Part shown: positions 1 through 24,262 of the stretch, piece by piece
How the letters are laid out: every line of letters starts with the position of its first letter
Position numbering within the stretch: the stretch's first letter is position 1
Assembly: GCF_910596095.1 (NCBI RefSeq)
Contig: NC_056539.1
Coordinates: 13,278,501-13,342,500, forward strand
DNA length: 64,000 bases
Direction of reading: 5' to 3'
Origin: Thunnus maccoyii
Lineage: Eukaryota > Chordata > Actinopteri > Scombriformes > Scombridae
Made by a program: the position numbers and the translations under genes
Notes under the pieces: model-generated
The model's input: only the letters and a program-made list of their open reading frames with translations
The model's database searches: none
What the model was told of the DNA's origin: nothing

Positions 1-528
1 GCTTTCCCTCGTTTGAGCGCTAGCACCAAAACACATGTCAGTCATTATGAATTCAAAGGCCAACGTTTTCCAAATGTAACACAAGCAGAAGATTGTAGGT
101 GCTCCTTCAGCTCCATCCTGAAAGGTGTGACTGACTGCCGTTACACACACTCAATCTCTTTCTCCAGAGCAGCTGTCAGGAGCAAAAGGATCACTTTTTT
201 CCCCAGACATATACAAACATGCCTGTGTTGCGGCGATTTAGCGTGACATACAAACACATACGCACAAAGACACACACGCATGCACATGTTAATACATATT
301 CAGGTGATTCAGGAGTGGCTCAGAACCAGTCATTAATCTGTGTGGTGTGTTAACTGCGCTTATGGTTGATCAATCAACAATCCACTTCTCTCCTTGCTCA
401 ACAGGCTCCAGTTGAAAAACAATCCTCTTGATGTAAACAAGTGTGTGTTTTTTTCCCCGAGTCTACTTCTGTCAGAGGTAAACAAGCGGTCTGTGAAAAC
501 CAATCTGGCATGAGAAGAGAACATGGCT

Positions 529-566
529 GTGTGTGTGTGTGTGTGTGTGTGTGCGTGCGTGTGTGT
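529..566. repeat. (GT)n microsatellite
   Basis: A GT run with two GC interruptions near its right end. Confidence 0.95.
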
Positions 567-800
567 ACAATATGTGCTCACACATTGTGTGTCATGCCAC
601 GCGCCTGCCTGTGTGTGAGTCTTTGCTTGCTCATATGTGTACATTTGTGGGTGTTACCTCACCTTCAGGGCTGATGATTCATTACAGACGAACCATGGGG
701 TCGGGGGCCCTGCATGGTTGTTGTCATGGAAGCGAGTATTGGAAACAGCAGATCTCCTTTCAGTATCATCTTCAGATTGTTGGGACATCGACTTGGCTTC

Positions 801-802
<2 letters not shown>

Positions 803-865
<63 letters not shown>

Positions 866-878
866 GTGAGTGTGTGTA
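803..878. repeat. (TG)n microsatellite
   Basis: A long, almost pure TG tract of roughly 65 bases followed by a few imperfect units. Confidence 0.97.
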
Positions 879-1206
879 TTACTTTGTTTCTCTTATTGTT
901 TCTCTTTGTGTATATTACTCTGTATTGCTCTTTTACTCATACTGTTTTTCTGTTTTAGAGATTATTTCTTGTTATTTGTTAGTTTAATTATACATCGATA
1001 TATATTGATTCATAAAAACAATAAAGAAAACATGTTTTTTGTATCCTAAATCTATGTCCTGACTACTTAATATGCAATACTGTTTTGTTTTTTTGTTTTT
1101 TCAGACCAAAAAGCACCATGACTGTTAAAATGGGTGCCTGGTGGACAAACAACTGGTCATGCTCAAGCTCACATGCACAAAAATCTGCAATGAATTTCCA
1201 CACCAT

Positions 1207-1207
<1 letters not shown>

Positions 1208-1258
<51 letters not shown>

Positions 1259-1289
1259 AACCAAACACACACACACACACACACACACT
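1208..1289. repeat. (CA)n microsatellite, two blocks
   Basis: Two CA tracts separated by a short non-repeat spacer. They lie in inverted orientation to the TG tracts at 529 and 803. Confidence 0.97.
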
Positions 1290-2695
1290 GAGACTGGTTT
1301 GTAGAGGATGTGTAGTGGGTGTGAAGAGAACGTGTAAAGAAACAGAGACACCTGTGTGACTGATTGTGCTTGATTATATTTAACAAATATCGTGGAAACC
1401 CCTCTGAGCTGAAAATACTTCTGTGGATGGTATGTGACGGCCTCATACACTGGACACACACAGATTCATGTGCACACATGTACAGATTTGTTCATATATT
1501 CATCATGTATTCACATGAGTGCAATAATGAACAATGACATCATTCTAACAACGTGGTGTAACCATAGAAATGAGGAAAGGATTAGCACTTAATTAGCTAT
1601 GAAGGGAAGGGTGGGGAAAAAACAGCAGATGGGATGAATGAGATATGAGGTAATGAACTTCCAGGCCTTACAGACAAGCCACACAAATTACTTTTTGGTA
1701 ATCAAGTCACATTGTGGTTGGAGAACAATATAAAAGCCAGCGACTGTGTCAAGTGTTTCAAGGTGGAAACATTGATTAAGAAGTAGTTTTGCTTGTGCAT
1801 CACACTGAATACATGATCTCATCTGAGCCTGGATTAGTAATATTATACTGAGAAGATAAATATGAGTCCCAGTAGGCTGCTATCCCTTGTCCAGATCCAT
1901 TCTTATTTAATATTCCTCTAAGGCTCAACTTTTTATCTCACAGACATAATCTCTGCCATAATCTCTTTTGGGTCCCAGTATTATCTATTAGGCTGTCTAA
2001 ATTGATGTTTATTCCTCTATCCTTTTATCAAACCCTGTCACAACTCTGCAAATGTTTGCGGTCGCTCCTTCCTGTCATGACTGTCAGATACGATATTATC
2101 TAGATGGAAGCAGAGCAATATCGACAGACAACAGGACAAACACTGTGTGCGGAAGCTGCATGGACAGACACATCATGCTAAATGTCAGCTTTAATTGGAT
2201 GCCAATCATTTAAATATGCCCATCAAGACCAAATAAGCAGTGTGACTCCCAATGACAGGATGTGAGGCTAATGTGTACCTGAGGGTAATAAATTCAGCCA
2301 TCTCTGGCATCAACAGCTGCTGAGGGAGGACAAATACCAAGTCGAAAATGAACTGAAGGACACTCTGGTTAGCTTCTTGTTTATTTTTATTTAGCTCATT
2401 AGAGGCAAGTTCCCCATGTCACATCTAGTTCACCTTGTCACAAACAAAACCTCATTTGTGGTGAAGTTTCAGGTAGGCAGCAGCATTAGTGCACGGCCAG
2501 GTTAAAAGTTATTTTGAGTGAGAGCTTTTGTTTATTCAACCACTTACACAGGAGAAAAAAGCCTCTCTACTTTTGCAGTTTTTAGATATGCTAGCGGTTC
2601 AAATCTAGGGGTGGCAATGTTGGTTTGTTGGCCTGTCATCCTGTCAGTCTGTCAGTCTGTCAGCCCACCACTTCGGGCTAGACTGCAATATTTGG

Positions 2696-4770
2696 ACAAA
2701 TTGAGTTATTATAACAAAGGTTCAGGAACAAGACCACGCCTCTATCCCCAAATCAATCACCTGCACCTACCTATATAGGTGTGTCTAACCCCTTTCTCTC
2801 GCATTTGTCTCAGTTCTCACAACCATTCATTTGTGCTCTGACTCACAGAAATTACTAGAGTTATCTTGTTTGATTCATTTACCTTTATCATGGAGTATGA
2901 GCTGGTTCTCAACCCCTCTGACAGTAACCTGTTTGATGACTGATCTGTGGTCTCTGAATCTTCTCCACCCATAGTTGCCTCCAATCTGTCGCAGCCAGCC
3001 ACTCAACCTTCACATCTGCACTCCACTATCCATGACCCTTGACAAAGCATTGTCCATAATTCTCCATCCGGTAGTTCCAGTGAGACACCATCTTCACCAC
3101 CACATCCACACAGAGGCCATAGTCGCCATTGCTGTCCTTTGGAAGAAAGCCGCTCTTCCAGAAGCCCCTTGTCCAAACAGCCGGAATCCCACCGCTCCCC
3201 CCACAGCCGCACAGCAGCAAACTCACAGCTCACAGATTTGGCTCCCCCCTGCGCAACTAGACTCTCCAACTGGATAGTTGCCCACCTCCAACATGCAACA
3301 ACAAACCAACAAAATATCCTATTCCACCAGAACAACATCAAAGCCAGGTTGCTCCAGCTGGCCGCTTGCTTCCGGGTTCCCTACCCAGCGCCACCTGCAC
3401 ATAGCATGCAGATCATCATGCCGCCCACTGCAGTGGAGCAGCAGACTACTTAAGTCCTCGCTGAGGACCAGGTCGTATCTCCCCATGTGCCTGCTCCCTC
3501 TGTATTTGATTTGTCTTCATCCCTATGTCCGCAGGCTGCACATCCTACCCCTGCACATGCATCCTTCCATCCCGGCATCCTTTCTTCTTCATTTCCTTCA
3601 GCTATAGCTAATGTAGCTCCTTTGGCTCCACCCACTTCTGCAGCTACTTCTTTCTCCTGTCACAGCCACAATAAGCCACAGCACTCCCTCTTCTGGACCT
3701 ACTCCATCCAGCTTTTTGTACCTCACACAGTCTCCCATTGATTTACATTGACATCATATTGCTAACCAGCTTCATCACTTATGCCTATCCAGTACTTAAA
3801 TGAGAATAGCCTCCATCCAGGTGTACATTACTTCTTCATCAAACTGCTTTCTGGAGCTCCAGCCACTTCCATTTCTCATCCCCATGTCAATATGCTAATC
3901 TAAGGCCTTCGAAAAGCAGAATCTTGACTTTCAACAAAACACTTACCCTTGATGGCAGATCTCCCCACCCATTGCATCCAAATCCTTCACATAGGATACC
4001 TATTCCTTCCATTGACCATTTCCTTTAATCAATGTCTCATTGCTACCACTCCCACTACCATTGCTACCACTCCCTCTTCTTGACTCCCAATCATCCCACC
4101 ATACATGACCCCCGTCCAACCTTTGGTGCCCATTCATCCCCTTGCAATTGACCCCCTTCATCCCTCTCCTTGACCCCCAATCATCCCGTCATACACGACC
4201 CCCATCCAACACTTCCTGAATACACTCACCAAAATAAATTAATCATTTTTATACTATACAAATGGTCTTTGTTAGTGAAATGAAATTATTATACAGCTAA
4301 GGTTCAGGAACAAGACCATGCCTCTCTCCTTAATTCAATCACCTGTGCCTACTTAGATAGGTGTGTCTAACCCCTTTTTCTCCCATTTGTCTCAGTTTTC
4401 ATGACCCTCCCCTCAGACCCTGTTCTTCTCCTCTCTATCTCCTCTCTTTATGGGAACCACAGGGGGATGACAAAGCCAAAGCTCATCGTGATGTGCGCTT
4501 ATCCTGAGTCTTGCTCCCTGGGTTCCTCAATATTCCAGACACATCGTGACCCCCATTCATCCCCTTGCACTCGACCCCCTTCATCCCTTTCCTTGACCCC
4601 CAATCATCCGATCGTACATGACCCTCATCCAACCCTCAGCCCCTGTTCATCCCCTTGCAATCGACCCCCAATCATCCCATCGTACACGACCCCCATCCAA
4701 CCCTTCCTGAATCATCTCTTCAAACCAAATAAACTATTTTTGTACTATGCAAATGGTGTGGTCTTTTTTA
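2696..4770. repeat. two-copy dispersed repeat, second copy internally deleted
   Basis: A head segment at about 2705-2825 (key 2719-2735) recurs at about 4288-4407 (key 4301-4317). Both contain a TCAGGAACAAGACCA block, then a GGTGTGTCTAACCCC block, then TTTGTCTCAGTT. A tail segment at about 4155-4275, with AATAAA-like and TACTATNCAAATGG motifs, recurs at about 4640-4770. Copy 1 is therefore about 1.58 kb and copy 2 about 0.49 kb, with the middle missing. Both tails carry short imperfect repeats built on GACCCCCATCCAACC. Copy 1 contains a degenerate open frame at 3139-3453 (listed separately). The class of element is not established; it could be a tandemly duplicated non-autonomous retroelement. 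Confidence 0.7.
3139..3453 (+). pseudogene. degenerate element-derived ORF with SAP-like pattern
   Basis: A 104-aa open frame inside repeat copy 1. After a low-complexity Ser/Pro/Arg-rich start, residues about 40-75 read TRLSNWIVAHLQHATTN, then ILFHQNNIKARLLQLA. This W-x3-L ... I-x-F-x5-KARLLQL spacing resembles the SAP-like helical module near the N-terminus of some fish retroelement proteins. No other domain is visible, and copy 2 of the repeat lacks the segment. Read as a decayed fragment of a mobile-element protein. The SAP assignment is from pattern memory only. Confidence 0.35.
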
Positions 4771-4910
4771 GTGAATTACTAGATAGAGTGCCATGAAATG
4801 TTGTACAGACATTCATGGTCCCTAAAGGGGACTATAAAGCACTACCATAAAGTTGACATTTTTGTTTTTTTGTGAAATTTCCCTGCAACTATTGAATGAA
4901 TTCTTATTAA

Positions 4911-5957
4911 AGGCGACATAAAATGCACATTTCATATTTCCTGGTCTATGTTTTCAATCTGGGACACTATTGGAATATCTTGATTCATGATCCATGATTT
5001 ACAGTTCAAAAAGCTGCTTATGGTATTTAACTGATACAGACCCTCACTTCAGCCTCCGTCTGAAACATGTCGTTTTAGCTGCCGTCTCTTTAAGGGCCCC
5101 CTCCTAAGGACCCCACTCTGTACTGATTGGCCAGCTCTTAGAAGCTGCCCCTCCAGCTTCCACAGGCTGTGGAGGATACATCAACCAGGCCCCCAGGAAG
5201 TGCACCAGGCTCTGAAACTAATTTGAAATAGTGGCCAAACCGTATAATTACAACTTCCAGGTCCGTCACGTGCTGCGAACGAGCGTTACAGCCCCAGTGA
5301 AATTACTTGTTTTACCATCAGAATTTGATTTATTCAGTCCAGTAACATTTGGAAAGTCTAGAAGAGCCGCACAATTAAATGATTTTATCCTGATTCAAGT
5401 GAGCAGAGAGCCAACCTGAAGTTAGTCGGCTTGGCCAGCGTAAGTCTCCAGTATGCATGCTCCCAACGATCATGAAGCGTGAGCAAATCTAATTTCTTTA
5501 CAGCAGGAAGCCGATTTTTTGGCTTCATGCCATGCGCCACTGAGCAACTGTCATAGGAATGAACCATCTTTGAGTCCGGCATCCAGTTCTTCTTAATACA
5601 TCCATGACGTCAACAAATAATAGCAGTAGGATTTTACTACTTCTCCTTATTCTTTACTCCAAATGTCAACTTCTAAAATACATCATACATGTTCAAGACG
5701 AAATCTGATCTGAGATTTGAGAGTAATCGCAAACAACATATAGAAAAACTTTAGCAATGTCAGCTTGGCAGGTAGAAAAAAACATTACAAATGAAGCATT
5801 TAGGGCAGGTTGAAGCCCTGGCTTTTGACTTGCGGGGAGCATTTTTCTACACACTTTAACCTCAAGTTTTGGAACCTTCACCATGTTTAGCATAGATATC
5901 CGATATCATAACAGTATATAAATAACAGGAAATCACAAAAAGCATTATATGTCCCCT
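4911..5957. mobile_element. non-autonomous TIR DNA element
   Basis: The left end AGGCGACATAAAATGC follows TTAA at 4907-4910. The right end GCATTATATGTCCCCT is its imperfect inverted complement, sharing the GACATAnAATGC core. The interior holds no transposase-like frame. A TTAA target would suggest a piggyBac- or Kolobok-type family, but the right-hand TTAA is not preserved, so the superfamily is left open. Internal motifs such as CTGATTGGCCAGCTC recall a common teleost repeat. Confidence 0.6.
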
Positions 5958-8900
5958 ATAAATTTGGTACAAATATTCATATTCCCCTCACCATGAATTG
6001 TTATAACTTTTGTGATCGCCTGACTTTTCATCTTTGATTTGTTCAATACTTTGGATTATGACCATTTACCTGCAAAACAAATGACATTCTCATCAGCCTC
6101 ACCTGCTTTGTGTTAGGTGCTAATTACCAAATGTTAGCATGCACACTAAACTAAAATTGAACATGGTAAACATTAAACTTACTAAACATCAGCATGTTAG
6201 CATGCTGACAGATAGCATTTAGCTCAAAGCATCACTGTGCTTCAGTACAATATCACAAAGCAGCTAGTATGGCTGTTGTTGGTCCTTTGTTGCCTTTAGC
6301 TGTGGATGAATGAGAGACAGTATAGCAGACAAAATTGGATCCACCATTGACCAGTAGTGGTATCAATAAATGATGCTAACTCAGATTACAAACTCAGTAA
6401 TTAGAGATCTCTCACCTTGCTACATAAATTACCGCAGTAATTGGGATTGTGTTAAAACACATTTTAGAATCCAATATTAAAACATTTTAAACAACTAAAA
6501 AAAACCAAAAAACTATCCATTTGAGAGAAACAATGACAAACAATATTTATGACTTGGTGTTAGTAGTGGCCTTCAGAATCTCATCTCAGAAACACCAGAC
6601 AGGACATCCCTCAGGTTGCACACAAGAAGGGAATGATCAGGATCAAGTTTAACTGGAAGAAAAGGATGAAGCACCCTGTAGCTTGGCACACTGACCTATT
6701 GATGTGAACCTGTTGCAGGTGAAAGATAGGTACAAACCAGATTACAGCCACACACAGAGTCAGAGTGAAAGAGATTAGTGGGCATTTGAAAGGGGAGAAG
6801 TGAGAGGGTTTAGCAGGATGAAGGAGAGGAGAGGAGAGAGGATTATGGAAGCCAGAGCCTGGATCCTAAAATAATCCTCTCAGTATACTCGGCTTTATGC
6901 ACTGTGGGACAGAGGCCAGTTTGAGCTATTAAACTGTCATTGCATTCATTTTGAATGTGCACACAACATTTCTGAATGTGTGATCATAACCACCACTACC
7001 CCTGTTTTTAGAGGTGGAAGCATGTAAACCCTAACACACAAACACATACAATTATACAGCAACAGGCGTTTATTCCATCTGCCTTAATCTGGAAAGCTGG
7101 TTGGGAGCTACGTGCTTGTATGCGAAGCTCTAAGCGCCGCCTTCTTTCCATGCTCCATGTTCTAATTTGGGTATTGCCATGGTTACATAAGATTCAGGGT
7201 CAGGGGGTCAGTGACGTTGCAGGCGAACACCGGATGGATGTGTGGCTGCTTCATGGCGGCAGGGGGACATGCTGAGCGACATAATATAATCTGAGAAATA
7301 TGGCAGATGAGGATCAGGAAGGAAACCATCAGACTGACAAAACCACATAAATGGGAGGAAGAGGAAGTTTACAACCGGGAAAAATAATAAAGCAAACGTT
7401 CCAGCAGCACTCTTCCCAGCATTGTATTTTTATAAACTATGCATTCAAGAAGAAGCAATACATTATTGCTTTGCATTTACGTTCAAATGTTTTTCTTGGT
7501 TTGTTCTGAGCACTTGCAGAAATGGGAGAGGCACGACCTATAGAAAAGTATAGATAAAAAGAAAAAAACCCTGTGTACACAAACATGGAGGAACAATAGA
7601 GAGAGGTATGAGCATACTGCAAAGCAAGCATAGGTGGTGCTGAGAGACTGTATGAGCTTTTGATTTAGATATGACTCAGGACAAAAGCGCTCACAGTGGA
7701 AAAAGACGAAGAGAAAGAAAGACAGGGGGGAGACTCACCACGCATGCACACTAGAGGAACCAGAGAGGGAGGGGTGTGGAAGCTCTGTGTTGCTCCACTA
7801 ACCTACTTACCATAATCTCTCTCTTCTCCTCATTTCATAACTGTGCCTAAGTTACATGATACACTCGTCATCTTACCCACGCTTGGAAGTCAATTTTTGT
7901 TATTGTAATCATTGTTATTGATGGTTTTGGTTAGTGTCATATGCTATTCTGTGCCAGAACTCGTGGGTGTGTCTGTTCCCGGTCTCATACTCACGCTCAC
8001 ATTTCAAAGGGAAATAATGTCAGTAATCAAGATGTACCCGGTGAACTGTAATAAATTTAAGATAGGTAGATACAGTAGGTGGATTCACTGATTGAGATAT
8101 TGTGAATCATTTTATTTGATTTGTAATAAACATTTCTGGGTTACAACCTTTTACATTAGTTTTTATGTTGCCTGGTTTCAACATTTCAGGAAATGGGAAA
8201 TAAAACAAAACACAACACAGCAACCCGCAGTCACACTTAATTCCTCTATCAAGATTAGTGTTTGTTAATCCAGTGATATAATACAGTGAGTTCCTACAGT
8301 GTTACATCAAGCTAAAGGAAAACTGAAGACACAATTGTTTATATATTTAATTCATAAAAAACTGTACCACTGCATACATTTGACACAGTATTTTATATCA
8401 TATGGGGAAACCCTTTATATATAAGGTGTTCCTGTGTCATATTTTCTATTGACAATGACAGAAATGCTGTATGTGAGCAAGCTGAGGAAAGACAAAAAAC
8501 ACCATATATTAGGAATTACAAAAATGTATGCATGCATATTCATTATCTGTGCTCCTTAGGTAAATATCACAATAATATTATAGTGTATCCACGGTATTCA
8601 CTTACCATATAGTAATGTTAAAATACAAATTTTACAGTGTTGTGGTGCCTTTAATGGCAATTTTGATGAAAACCCCATTATATTACACAATACCCACATA
8701 TTTTTTAAAAAAAACAAATAGGCTTTATAGCTTTTACAATAATGTTAATCATATCAAATGTAATCATTTCAGTTAAAAAAAAACTAAGAGACTTAGTTTG
8801 TAGATAAGTTTGTAGATTCTTGCTTCAGACATAATACACACTAGATCTAAATTAGGCTGTTCATATCTTCTACTTTCAGTTGCATAACTTGATCATAACA

Positions 8901-9280
8901 AAGCCTAACTGATGTCAGCCGTCAGACTGGTCTCTGCTGATGATTTACTGTGTGTGTGTTGGTAAATGTTGTGTAAGAAAACATTAAAAATACACTGTCT
9001 TACTCCTGTCAGTGAATTTCCGATGCAATTATTTATAAACGGGAATTGTGGTTTAAATGAGGACCTTTTCTCTGTAATATTTATCTATTACCTAAAATGT
9101 ATCATACTTCCTTTTCATATAATGGAACATGAAGGATAAAATTAACTTAAAATAAACGTCGTTCCTGATTATTAAAGAAAAATAATGTTCCTGGAGATAA
9201 AAATATGCGCTTGTTGTTATACAATATATAATAGTTCCCACGCTGGGTGAGTGTCGGTCTGAACTGACACACTGCCACAC
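5958..9280. other. intergenic region upstream of the ROR gene
   Basis: No coding exon was recognised. It contains a GA-rich stretch at 6810-6842 and a less AT-rich island at about 7080-7290 with nuclear-receptor and RFX-like motifs (listed separately). The rest is AT-rich unique-looking sequence. Confidence 0.55.
7197..7210 (+). promoter_or_regulatory. DR2 nuclear-receptor-type direct repeat
   Basis: GGGTCA-GG-GGGTCA is two hexamer half-sites on the same strand with a 2-bp spacer. This geometry is the RevDR2 layout used by REV-ERB/ROR-class receptors and is also used by RAR/RXR. It lies about 2.5 kb upstream of the ROR start codon, next to a TTGCCATGGTTAC element. Function is inferred from motif and position only. 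Confidence 0.35.
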
Positions 9281-9284
9281 TTTC

Positions 9285-9729
9285 CCACGCACGCGAGAGC
9301 CTCCTTAAAGCGCGCGGAGGGTGGCGCGCGCGTTAGCGCACGGGACACGAGGCGGGCGGACCGCGGGGTGAGGATCATGTGTAGTCCACGCGCCGAAACT
9401 AGGTTACTGCGAGCCGCAGAGCAGGAAAGAGCTGGTGGACGAGGAGCTGCTGCTTTATTATTTCATAGGTGTTTTATCACAACAGACCTCTGAGATTGGG
9501 GCGTAGCGGACAGAAAGTAAATAACAGAAACGCATCGCTGCTTTCATTTGTTTTTAAGCTCGACTCGTTTGAAGAAAAGGTAGAAAATCCATATGAGGAT
9601 TTGGTGTTGTGACAGTTTTCAGCTGCTCCGCTTTGGAGCAAGTAAGTGCGCGTCACTGTCAGTGTTTCCTGGCTTCATTTCCACCTGGAGTTTTATGAGT
9701 CGAAGAGTTGGTTAAACTGCGCCGCCGAC
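9285..9729 (+). promoter_or_regulatory. CpG-rich promoter and 5'UTR of the ROR gene
   Basis: Sequence from about 9290 to 9420 is dense in CpG (GCGCGCGGAGG, GGCGCGCGCG, GGCGGGCGGACCGCGG), unlike the AT-rich flanks, and leads straight into the first coding exon. No TATA box is obvious, which fits a CpG-island promoter. The start codon at 9730 sits in a good context (GCCGACATGA). Confidence 0.65.
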
Positions 9730-20915
<11,186 letters not shown>

Positions 20916-21841
20916 CACCATTTAGCTAAATGTTGTGATTCAAATAGAGACATTGAGGAGAAGGGAGAGGGAGATAAAAAAAAAGTGGCAACCAGCTGAG
21001 GCAAAACAAACCAGCAGCTAAATGACAATTCTGCATGCTACACTTTAGGACACACTCCTCTCACCTCTGAACTCCCAACCCTGTGGAGTAGCTTACACTG
21101 CCCTGCAAGCCAGTCCATTCAGCTTCAGCGTAACACTACAGGAACTGCTGCTGGGTACTCTGTGCATGTTACCTCTTTTTTTTTTAGGGAGTTAGAAGAA
21201 ATTACTAAAGAGTAGCTTACATAATTTGTATTCTCAAAAATATTTTTCTATGAGGTGACCTTAAATCTCTCATCAAGCTGAATTCCTTTCTACTATGAAT
21301 CTGACTTTCACAGTTCTCACAGTTCCTGTTAGCTATTGTTGAATGTACCCCCTCTACCCTTAACCGCTCAGCACAGCCCTAGGCTTGATATAGAATGTAC
21401 ATACTGAAAATCCTCACCCACTTTGTGGAGATTTGTAATGATGCCTGTTTCAGTTGTCAGTCTAGTAACAATATATTGTTTTATTCAATATTTTTGGTAG
21501 CGCCCATATTTTGCAGTTTTGTAATGTATGAACAAACTGTTTAAAGGGACCATGATCAAACTCACAAACAGACAGGGTTTTGAATCTGTGCAAATCGTGG
21601 GCAAACATTCAGTGTCTGCCACCATGCACTTACAAACTCTTGCACACACAGCACAAAAAAATAGCACTTATGCTGATCTTTATAGGTATTTTTACTAGCA
21701 CACCCTAAGACACTGATGTAAGTGAGCTCTTTTTTTTAATGCAATCAATGACCTCAGTCCTAATACCCTTTCCCTTTGCAAATGCCACTTAGAGAATGAG
21801 TGAAGAATCAGAGGTATTTTGAAAGTATTTTCAGATGTTTC

Positions 21842-21846
<5 letters not shown>

Positions 21847-21907
<61 letters not shown>
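21847..21907. repeat. (AT)n microsatellite in the ROR 3'UTR
   Basis: About 60 bases of pure AT alternation, self-complementary in RNA and therefore able to form a hairpin. Confidence 0.97.
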
Positions 21908-21910
<3 letters not shown>

Positions 21911-24236
21911 CCTATATAATCATGTAAGATGAGAGCAGTCATGAATTATTGCAGAGAGAGAAGGAGGTAAATGTTCTTGTGCTCAGGTCTCTCAAACAGA
22001 TACTGCCTGCCCGTACTTTGGGGTTCTGGGATGGAAAGATTGTTGTTGCTGAAAAGAAAATCTAGTGGATAATTAGCACTTATGAGTCCTTATTAGAATC
22101 CAAAATGAACTCTTGGCACAAGATTTTACGGGTTCGCACTAAAACTGCCATCTGTGAAACTTCTGTAAACCAGTCAGAAGTGCTAGACACACCCTCTGGC
22201 TGTGGATAAGCTAAGGTGCTGGGAAGCCGACCACTGTGGGGTTATGGGTTCTCATGGAGGAGCATCTGGAACTGTCACACCTCAGCCCTCTCCGCAGAAG
22301 AGTGCCATTGCCCAGACCTCCAGCACCGACTCAAACAGCAGGTTCAAAAGACTTTGGGAGTACTGAAAAAAAAAAATGAACTGAGAGTTTGATGTTGAAA
22401 TGTGACAGTTGACTATATTTCCACCTACATGGTTGGATGAGGGGCAAAGGATAAAGAGTGGACAGGTGGGTCATAGTGTTGTTTAAGCTCCTTAGACATC
22501 GGTTAGAGGGGATTTACTGTCTGCGCCAACTCTCACTGCTTTGGGGTCAGTAGACTATGCTGTTGCAGACACCCAAGGTAGTCTAATTGGAGAATTGAAT
22601 CCTGTATTCCTTACTCCCCGTTCCCTTACTACCTCACCCTTTTCAAACTCTACATGGCACAGCAAAGGGTTGACAGAGCCATCAGCTACCCCCCTGAGTT
22701 AGAGTTTCATTCGTACCAGAGAGCTTCTTGAAAATATAACAATTAGTGGTGAAATTTGAAGGCCAGTGATAACTAAACTATCTTCAAATATATTATTTTG
22801 CTCTTAAAACTGGACGGAAGACAAAAGCAGAATTAAATGCTGGATCTGCTAGTACTGAGGACATCCTCTGACTGCTTTTTTTTTTTTTTTGTCATTTGAG
22901 AGCAATCCATGCCTTTAGGTCCTGGAAGACCTACATAGATATAGATCTATCGGGTCTCTGGAGACACATGAGGGTGTATCCTGAAACCTTTATTTCAAAG
23001 CAGGATGACATATTGGGTTTCTGTAAAACATTGTCATTCTACCAGTATTCTTAAGAAGCTACGAGAAAATAATAGTTTTGTTTTCTACCTTAAGCATAAT
23101 AAGACAATCACATGACAGATGTTGGATGTCTCGATTTAATATTTCAGCCAGGTTTGCTTTGCACTGCTGGGACAGTGCTGTTCGCCATACACTACATTAT
23201 CTCACATAGTATGAAGGGTTATTACCCTTTTCTGGGTACTTAAGACAGTGGCATAGTGGGATTGTGCAATAATGTCTTTCCCATTGTTCTCTGTGTGTTG
23301 GGGCCTTTGTTGCCATGTATTACAGTTCATATTTTTACAAGCACTCCAGCGCAGACACACAGTTAACCTCACAGCACAACAGATAATGTTATATAGACTA
23401 CAATGAACCAAATACACAGCCAACTTCTTCACAGGTCAGCAATCAGCTGACAATGGCCAGATGACACGTACAGATTGTAACAAGGTGCAATACTTTGTGT
23501 TTCGAGTCCTAGAATGTTAGATATGTTGATTTCAAATGAAACAGTAGCCTACTATACAATTTTGCAGGCCTAAAAGCTGTCCAGGGGGCAGCACGTAAGT
23601 TCTGCACTTACATTTCCGTTTAGAGTTACTCAGGGAGATAGCTGGGCTCTCTGTCCTACAGTGTCTGCAGTTAGTTTAGCTAGCAGGACACTTGCACCAA
23701 CATACTGTAGAAGACCTTAAAACCTTGATCACTGTGTACAGTACATGTTCTTGTGAATGTTTGATTACAGAAGTATCAAAGATTTTACCCCTGTCTAATA
23801 TCATTATTGCAAGACTTTTGAGTTTGAGTCATAGATGAAATAGGATATTAAAAAAGTACAGCAAAATAAATATAAAAGATGAATTATAATCTCTGAATCT
23901 TGTGTTGGTTTTGTTGTGATCTTTTGTTTCTTAATTTTTATCCTTATATGTACTGTTTTTTTTCACATCAGTTTAGTGTCCTTTTTGTCTTGGAGAGATA
24001 TAATTCTATTTTTTTTAAAGAGCGTTTTTAAAGATGTCTCCCTAAAAGTTTCTCTTTTGTCATGATCCTTCTGTTTGTGATATTTTCACGCTATTTTAAG
24101 ATTATTATTATTGAATCAATATAGATTTTAATAAGAAATAATTTATGATATGTCATGGATATTAAAGCCCAAGAGGTTATTAACACAGTGAAGTGTTATT
24201 GCACAATGGTGATACAACATGTGGATTTAAGAATGT

Positions 24237-24242
24237 AATAAA
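24237..24242 (+). terminator. polyadenylation signal, ROR gene
   Basis: AATAAA followed by T- and GT-rich sequence (GTTGTGGTGGTTTT) about 30 bases downstream, the usual cleavage context. Confidence 0.55.
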
Positions 24243-24262
24243 AGTCTTTTTGCAATTAAAAT

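Larger units (their letters stand above)
1..2590. other. intergenic DNA with TG/CA microsatellites
   Basis: No exon, splice-site pair or protein similarity could be recognised on either strand. The region is ordinary AT-rich teleost spacer with three dinucleotide microsatellites, listed separately. The longer open frames here are cysteine/valine or threonine/histidine runs read through those repeats and are not genes. Confidence 0.6.
20916..24262 (+). other. long 3'UTR of the ROR gene
   Basis: No exon or gene is recognised between the stop codon and AATAAA at 24237-24242, so this is read as a 3.3 kb 3'UTR. It contains an (AT)n tract and several T-rich stretches. Earlier polyadenylation, for example near the AAATAAATATAAAA run around 23868, is possible. 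Confidence 0.6.

Noticed and set aside
533-958. Open frame of 141 codons on the + strand
   Set aside because: It is largely a Cys/Val run read through TG repeats with no domain and no splice support.
2696-4770. Long terminal repeats of an LTR retrotransposon
   Set aside because: Only head and tail blocks match and the middle of copy 2 is missing; no TG...CA ends, primer site or polymerase frame was seen.
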